Positions 4,794 through 6,266 of a stretch of DNA of 6,266 bases are shown here, one piece after another. Position 1 is the stretch's first letter, and the number at the start of each line of letters is the position of its first letter. The notes below the pieces were generated by a model, which searched no databases, had not been told where the DNA came from, and saw only the letters and a program-made list of their open reading frames with translations. The DNA comes from Solirubrobacterales bacterium. Lineage in GTDB: Bacteria > Actinomycetota > Thermoleophilia > Solirubrobacterales > Solirubrobacteraceae. The translations under genes were made by a program, and so were the position numbers. Location: NCBI GenBank assembly GCA_003244035.1, contig QHBV01000055.1, forward strand, positions 1-6,266. Reading direction: 5' to 3'.

Positions 4794-6266
4794 ATGGATC
4801 CGGTCGAGCTCCAGGTCCTGACCGGCGCCCTGCATGCGATCTGCGAGGAGATGGGCGCGGTACTCATCCGCTCGGCCCACTCGGCCAACATCAAGGAGCG
4901 CCGCGACGCCTCCACCGCGCTGTTCACACCCGAGGGCGAGATGGTCATGCAGGCCGAGCACATCCCGGTGCACCTGGGGGCGATGCCCGCCGCCGTGGCC
5001 TCGGTGCTCGACGAGGAGCACGCGCCGGAGCGCTCGTGGATCCTCAACGACCCCTATCGCGGCGGAACCCACCTGCCCGACATCACGGTGATCACCCCCG
5101 TGTTCGCCGGTGAGCGTCTCATCGCGTTCGCGGCCAACCGCGCCCATCACGCCGACGTCGGCGGCCCCACCCCCGGCTCGATGCCGGCCGACAGCACGAC
5201 TCTCTCCGACGAGGGGGTGGTGATCGAGCCGCGGGTGCTTGACGACGGGGCGATCGCCGAGATCACGCGCCAGATGCGCCGCCCCGACCAGCGCCGGGCG
5301 GATCTGCGCGCACAGCTCGCCGCCGGCCGGATCGGAGCGCTGCGCCTGAGAGAGCTGCACGAACGCGTGGGCGCCGAGACGCTATCGGAGGCCTACCGCG
5401 AGGTGCTCGACTACGCCGAACGCCGTACCCGCGCCTGCATCAGGGACCTGCGCAACGGCGAGCGCACTGCGCAGGACGTGCTCGAGGCCCGCGAGGGCGA
5501 TCTGCCGATCAGGCTGCGTGCGCACGTCTGGGCGGAAACGCTCACGCTCGACTTCACGGGCACCGCCGACCAGCACGAGGGCAACCTCAACTGCCCTGAG
5601 GCCGTCACCCGCTCGGCCTGTTACTTCGCGATCCGAGTGCTCACCGACCCCGACATCCCCGCCAACGCGGGCGCCTACCGATCCGTGGAGGTGATCGCCC
5701 CGGAGGGCTCGCTGCTCAATGCGCGCTCGCCGGCGGCGGTGGTCGGGGGCAACGTGGAGACCTCATCGCGCGTGGCCGACGTGGTGCTCAAGGCCTTCGG
5801 CTATGCGCTCGGGCAGGGCACGATGAACAACGTGACGCTGGGCGACGAGGATGTCGTCTACTACGAGACGATCGGCGGCGGTCAGGGCGCGTGCGCCGAC
5901 GCCGACGGTCCCAGCGGCGTCCATGTGGCGATGAGCAACACGCTGAACACGCCGGTGGAGGCCCTGGAGCTGGAGTTCCCGATGCGCGTGGTGGAGTACT
6001 CGCTGCGTCGCGGCTCGGGGGGCGACGGCGAGCACCGCGGCGGCGATGGCGTCATCAGGGAGATCGAGGCGCTCGCGCCGCTGCACTACTCGCTGATCTG
6101 CGAGCGTCGACGCCACGCCCCGCCGGGGGCCAACGGAGGCGCCGATGGGGCGCGGGGGCGCAACCTGGTTGACGGCGTCGAGGTTCCCGCCAAGGCGATT
6201 GGAGAGCTGGCCCCCGGCCAGCGGCTGCGCATCGAGACGCCGGGCGGCGGGGGGTACGGACAGGCC
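4794..6266 (+). CDS. hyuB: Hydantoinase/oxoprolinase family subunit HyuB, last few residues outside window
   Basis: Partner of HyuA. ATG at 4794 follows the hyuA TGA with no spacer; 491 codons run to the edge with no stop or frameshift. Motifs of the HyuB / 5-oxoprolinase C-terminal-half / acetone carboxylase alpha family: S-A-N-I-K-E-R-R-D-A-S (30-40), N-D-P-Y-R-G-G-T-H-L-P-D (85-96), A-N-R-A-H-H-A-D-V-G-G (114-124), P-G-S-M (127-130), D-F-T-G-T (253-257), N-C-P-E-A (266-270), G-G-N-V-E-T-S (318-324), R-R-G-S-G-G-D-G-E-H-R-G-G-D-G (405-419) and T-P-G-G-G-G-Y-G (482-489). The last is where such proteins usually end, so few codons are missing. Asp38, His93, Asp96 and His118/119 are good candidates for the catalytic metal site described for the family; I infer this by motif position. 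It would catalyse hydrolysis or carboxylation of the substrate phosphorylated by HyuA. The TGA-ATG junction implies translational coupling and a stable complex. Substrate unknown. Confidence 0.93.
   Translation, partial: MDPVELQVLTGALHAICEEMGAVLIRSAHSANIKERRDASTALFTPEGEMVMQAEHIPVHLGAMPAAVASVLDEEHAPERSWILNDPYRGGTHLPDITVITPVFAGERLIAFAANRAHHADVGGPTPGSMPADSTTLSDEGVVIEPRVLDDGAIAEITRQMRRPDQRRADLRAQLAAGRIGALRLRELHERVGAETLSEAYREVLDYAERRTRACIRDLRNGERTAQDVLEAREGDLPIRLRAHVWAETLTLDFTGTADQHEGNLNCPEAVTRSACYFAIRVLTDPDIPANAGAYRSVEVIAPEGSLLNARSPAAVVGGNVETSSRVADVVLKAFGYALGQGTMNNVTLGDEDVVYYETIGGGQGACADADGPSGVHVAMSNTLNTPVEALELEFPMRVVEYSLRRGSGGDGEHRGGDGVIREIEALAPLHYSLICERRRHAPPGANGGADGARGRNLVDGVEVPAKAIGELAPGQRLRIETPGGGGYGQA

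Noticed and set aside
3507..5360. Long antisense open frame of 617 codons spanning the hyuA/hyuB junction
   Set aside because: It is opposite two genes with clear family motifs in the plus frame. Its product is Gly/Arg/Val/His-rich with no recognisable domain; such frames arise from GC-rich codon bias.

Overview
The window is GC-rich, densely packed bacterial DNA (I estimate roughly 70% G+C in the genes). It most resembles a high-GC actinobacterium. The small Cys/His protein starting at 2331 looks to me like families seen in deep-branching Actinomycetota such as Thermoleophilia/Solirubrobacterales, but that is memory, not a search. Several genes appear to start directly at the transcript 5' end with no Shine-Dalgarno, a habit common in Actinobacteria.

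Layout. Positions 1-705 (minus strand) hold the N-terminal two thirds of a zinc-dependent histone-deacetylase-superfamily amidohydrolase that runs off the left edge. Diverging from it, after only 20 bp, is nadB (726-2186, plus), L-aspartate oxidase, the first enzyme of de novo NAD synthesis. The 20-bp gap carries overlapping, opposed -10-like hexamers placed so that both messages would begin at or next to their start codons. A 144-bp gap of much lower GC (2187-2330) follows, with two 15-bp inverted repeats centred 30 bp apart. It leads into a 145-aa uncharacterised protein (2331-2768) with a C-terminal Cys-Cys-Cys-His motif and the only strong ribosome binding site at a gene start in the window.

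From 2802 to the right edge lies a two-gene operon, hyuA (2802-4793) and hyuB (4794 onward). It encodes the two subunits of an ATP-dependent hydantoinase/5-oxoprolinase/ketone-carboxylase family enzyme. The two genes abut with no intervening base (TGA-ATG), so translational coupling and equal subunit supply are likely. hyuB is cut by the window edge within its typical Gly-rich C-terminal end, so only a little is missing.

How the genes relate: NAD synthesis, deacetylation and ATP-dependent ring opening or carboxylation are separate housekeeping or catabolic functions, and no single pathway links them. The deacetylase and nadB could be co-regulated through their shared promoter. I found no tRNA, rRNA, CRISPR array, insertion sequence or phage feature. 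The least-explained parts are the small Cys/His protein with its palindrome-bearing leader, and the compact bidirectional promoter.
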